The notes under the pieces were generated by a model, which worked only from the letters and a program-made list of their open reading frames with translations, did no database searches and was not told the DNA's origin. Below are positions 48,829-48,882 of a stretch of 48,882 nt of DNA, in pieces. Both the position numbers and the translations under genes were made by a program. Source of the stretch: Anaerolineales bacterium (GTDB lineage Bacteria; Chloroflexota; Anaerolineae; Anaerolineales; Villigracilaceae); NCBI GenBank assembly GCA_013360875.1, contig JABWAU010000012.1, positions 1 to 48,882 of the forward strand, read 5' to 3'. Position 1 is the first letter of the stretch; each line of letters begins with the position of its first letter.

Positions 48829-48882
48829 ATGGAACGAATAAGAAAATCCTTGAAACTTGCCGCTGCTCGATTGGAAACAGCG
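48829..48882 (+). CDS. start of a gene cut by the window edge
   Basis: ATG 48829 has a GGAG site nine bases before it and opens a frame that runs to the window end: MERIRKSLKLAAARLETA. The start resembles N-termini of bacterial tyrosine kinases of exopolysaccharide clusters (MERI-K-L---), which would fit the locus, but 18 residues are too few to decide. Confidence 0.45.
   Translation, partial: MERIRKSLKLAAARLETA

Overview
The window looks like one large surface-polysaccharide and cell-envelope locus. All 37 coding regions lie on the + strand, G+C is moderately high, and genes are tightly packed with many ATGA/GTGA stop-start overlaps. No rRNA, tRNA, CRISPR array or transposase is visible. 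The mix of genes fits a Chloroflexota (Anaerolineae-like) bacterium: many GT4 and GT2 enzymes, membrane-anchored BNR-repeat proteins, a Wzm/Wzt exporter, ArnT-like GT-C enzymes and several alkaline-phosphatase-superfamily proteins. That assignment is inference from gene style; no marker gene here proves it.

Layout. Bases 2-2788 hold the end of a radical SAM enzyme and an O-antigen-ligase-like membrane protein with a TPR tail. Bases 2804-7005 hold two secreted, C-terminally anchored Asp-box (BNR) propeller proteins. Bases 7009-18071 form a glycan assembly and export block: an asparagine-synthetase-like ligase without the glutaminase cysteine, three paralogous GT2 enzymes, an ATP-grasp ligase, the Wzt/Wzm ABC exporter, a NeuD/PglD-like acyltransferase and a WbqC-family protein. 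Bases 18068-26999 are a run of five GT4 enzymes and one GT2, ending in a second O-antigen ligase/polymerase-like protein. Bases 27055-35810 carry a nucleotidyltransferase, GT2, GT4, a GT-C mannosyltransferase-like protein, deoB, wecB, an FAD amine-oxidase-like protein and a small sulfotransferase. Bases 35871-46379 carry a small membrane protein, an intact phosphodiesterase coupled to a degenerate homologue, twin membrane sulfatase-fold proteins with Thr at the nucleophile position, a Tat-exported amidotransferase/deacetylase-like fusion and another GT-C enzyme. Bases 46376-48631 encode an acyltransferase-3/SGNH fusion, and a new gene starts at 48829.

How the parts may work together. WecB and the nucleotidyltransferase would supply sugar precursors. 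The GT2/GT4 set would build lipid-linked glycans. Wzm/Wzt, and separately the two ligase/polymerase-like proteins, would export, polymerise or transfer them. The GT-C enzymes, acyltransferases, sulfotransferase, sulfatase-fold proteins and deacetylase-like protein would decorate the product outside the membrane. The AsnB-like and ATP-grasp enzymes could add amide-linked groups. No initiating glycosyl-1-phosphate transferase, flippase (Wzx) or chain-length regulator is seen, so the pathway is incomplete within the window.

The most unusual non-coding signal is a set of small hairpins at gene ends, mainly between 30 and 45 kb. One group has a GTAG foot before a variable-sequence stem and a CT-rich loop. 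Another has a GTAC foot and a two-base loop. Both resemble REP-type elements in architecture. No gap between genes exceeds about 210 bases.
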